Source of the DNA: Rhodobacteraceae bacterium KLH11
Lineage (GTDB): Bacteria; Pseudomonadota; Alphaproteobacteria; Rhodobacterales; Rhodobacteraceae
Direction of reading: 5' to 3'
DNA length: 64,000 bases
Assembly (NCBI GenBank): GCA_000158135.1
Contig: DS999531.1
Location: forward strand, 3,036,038 to 3,100,037
Shown: positions 62,543 through 64,000 of the stretch, piece by piece
Layout: every line of letters begins with the position of its first letter
Position numbering within the stretch: position 1 is the first letter of the stretch
Position numbers and translations under genes: made by a program
The notes under the pieces: model-generated
Database searches by the model: none
What the model was told of the DNA's origin: nothing
The model's input: the letters and a program-made list of their open reading frames with translations, nothing else

Positions 62543-62707
62543 GGTGATCCCTCCTGTTTGCTTGCTTTCAAGATGGGTTGTCGCATCAGTACACGGCAAG
62601 GGGGAAAACGCGCCTTTTTCTTTCCCTCGGCGGGTTCCTGCTCTAATCTCACCGGGCAGACACCCAAGCGTTTGCATCAAAGCTGACAATTATGGTTCAT
62701 CCGGATT

Positions 62708-64000
62708 ATGAAACCCGCATTTGCGCTGTCATTTTCTGAAAACGGCATTTCCTTGCATCATCAGTCGGATGGAGACTGGTATCGCGTAGGCTCGGTTCCG
62801 CTGGATGCGCCGGATTTCCCCGAGCAGATGCAAACCCTTCGCGATCAGGGCTTTGCGCTGGAAAATGATCTGAGCTGCAAGTTGATCATTCCCTCGGATC
62901 AGGCCCGCATTTTGACCGTCAACACCGCCGGGCTGGATGCGGCTGCGGTAGAACAGGCCGTGCTTGAGGCGCTGGCCACGGCGACGCCTTATGACCTGTC
63001 AGAACTGGCCCATATCGCTGTTCCCGAAGGGGACGAAACCCGAGTCGCCGCCGTGGCGCAACAGACGTTGAACGAGGCCAGCACCTTCGCCACCGATCAT
63101 GGCTTCATCCCCGAAGCGTTCTGGATCAGCGCATCGGATGAGGACGCGCTGACCGGCGCTGTTTATGAACTGCCCGCCGCGCAGGATGAGGCCACGCCCG
63201 TCGCGGCGGCCCCCGCATCTGAGGCGTCGGAACCGGATGACACCCCGGATGTCCCAGTGCACGCGATTGCCGATACCGCTGATCCGACCGCCTTCCGCCC
63301 TGCCCCAAGTGCCCCCGCCCCGGTCGTGTCGTCGCCTGATATGAAGCGATACCTGATCCCGGCGGTCGCCGCATCGGTTGTTCTGGGGATGGTGCTGGGC
63401 CTTTGGTCACTGAACCGCGATGCGCCCGACAGTGACCCGCCCGAACCGCAGGTTGCCGAGGTCCCTGTGACCGAACCAACACCCGCAACCGAGCCTGAAT
63501 CCGATATCGCCAATGTCGCGCCCGAGCCCGAAATCATCAAACCCGAGGTGGTCGAGACCGCACCGGATCAGGAAACCGAATTGTCGGCAACGGATGCAGC
63601 CATCCTCGAAGCGCTGAAAATCGAACCGGAACCTGTTGCGGAAATTCCCGCCCCGCCTGAACGCCAGACCGAGTTCCGGGATTTCACCGGAACCGCCCCG
63701 GCAGAGCCGGTTGAATTGAGCGAGCCCCCTCGGGCGCAACAAACAGAACTCTACCTAAGCTCGGTTGATCGTTCCGATCTGTCGACCGACACCATTGCGT
63801 TGCCCCCGGTTCAGAGCCTCGACACCGATACCCCCTTCCAGCCGGTCGCGCTGCCGGGCGTTGTCGGGCAACGATTTAAACTGGATGAACGCGGGCTGGT
63901 CACGCCCAGTGCCGAAGGTACGCTCAACCCGGCGGGCGTGGTGGTCTATCTGGGCCGCCCATCCAAAACCCCACCCGAACCACCAACCCGCTTCGAAGCC
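62708..64000 (+). CDS. large single-helix membrane protein, N-terminal 431 residues (truncated by window edge)
   Basis: Open from ATG 62708 to the right edge without a stop. Residues 1-160 form a compact domain (FALSFSENGISLHHQSDGDW, PSDQARILTVNTAGLDAAAV) reminiscent of reduced actin-like PilM/GspL domains. After a Pro/Ala/Asp linker comes one membrane helix (about 215-235, YLIPAVAASVVLGMVLGLWS), then a long Pro/Glu-rich periplasmic region ending here in NPAGVVVYLGRPSKTPPEPP. No specific function is known to me. The fold suggestion is tentative. Confidence 0.7.
   Translation, partial: MKPAFALSFSENGISLHHQSDGDWYRVGSVPLDAPDFPEQMQTLRDQGFALENDLSCKLIIPSDQARILTVNTAGLDAAAVEQAVLEALATATPYDLSELAHIAVPEGDETRVAAVAQQTLNEASTFATDHGFIPEAFWISASDEDALTGAVYELPAAQDEATPVAAAPASEASEPDDTPDVPVHAIADTADPTAFRPAPSAPAPVVSSPDMKRYLIPAVAASVVLGMVLGLWSLNRDAPDSDPPEPQVAEVPVTEPTPATEPESDIANVAPEPEIIKPEVVETAPDQETELSATDAAILEALKIEPEPVAEIPAPPERQTEFRDFTGTAPAEPVELSEPPRAQQTELYLSSVDRSDLSTDTIALPPVQSLDTDTPFQPVALPGVVGQRFKLDERGLVTPSAEGTLNPAGVVVYLGRPSKTPPEPPTRFEA

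Noticed and set aside
1..64000. CRISPR arrays, insertion sequences, prophage or tRNA-linked integration sites
   Set aside because: No spaced direct-repeat array, transposase, integrase or phage gene, and no tRNA-like sequence, could be supported anywhere in the window.

Overview
The window reads as chromosome of a Rhodobacterales (Roseobacter-group) alphaproteobacterium. The base composition is GC-rich and genes are tightly packed. The gene families are ones I associate with that group: DUF3305/DUF3306/FdhX formate dehydrogenase accessory genes, DUF6505, a tungstate TupABC importer, MprF, and arginase/ornithine cyclodeaminase with an Lrp regulator. I see no rRNA, tRNA, CRISPR array, insertion sequence, prophage or replication origin. 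The organism assignment is inference from gene content.

Layout. 1-12.4 kb: the edge of a YqiJ-like gene, metG, an RND efflux pair, divergent glpD/glpR, and a DUF3302-HlyD-NodT export operon. 12.4-21 kb: mprF, an Lrp regulator divergent from arginase-ornithine cyclodeaminase, and a TRAP importer. 21-30.3 kb: acetyl-CoA synthetase, adenylate kinase, a DUF4212/sodium-solute symporter pair, and a signalling-type operon (cNMP-CBS-DUF294 protein, membrane protein, membrane-anchored DnaQ-like exonuclease), probably an acetate uptake and activation module. 30.3-47.7 kb: a large formate dehydrogenase (FDH) island. 47.7-58.5 kb: a reductive pyrimidine catabolism island. 58.5-64 kb: a glycosyltransferase-like protein, an O-acetylhomoserine sulfhydrylase-type enzyme, GNAT and SIMPL proteins, and a large unfinished membrane protein.

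The FDH island combines the catalytic subunits (fdhX-A-B-C), a TorD-type chaperone, DUF3305 and DUF3306, a polyferredoxin, an Mrp/ApbC Fe-S carrier, a lipoate-ligase-like protein, DUF6505, two c-type cytochromes of unusual architecture, a regulator with an excisionase-type helix-turn-helix plus a periplasmic-binding-like domain, and TupABC. The natural reading is that tungstate is imported for a tungsten- or molybdenum-cofactor FDH that passes electrons from formate to the quinone pool or to c-type cytochromes. The most unusual element is the cytochrome at 33191-33919. Its N-terminal half looks like a shrunken TupA, keeping only the first and last segments of the tungstate-binding protein, joined to a CxxCH haem domain.

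The pyrimidine island encodes PreT/PreA (dihydropyrimidine dehydrogenase), dihydropyrimidinase, an N-carbamoyl-beta-amino-acid amidohydrolase and an NMT1-type ABC importer. A RutR-like regulator sits beside a near-consensus RutR palindrome, and a weaker copy lies upstream of preT. Two families of short intergenic palindromic repeats recur in the window.
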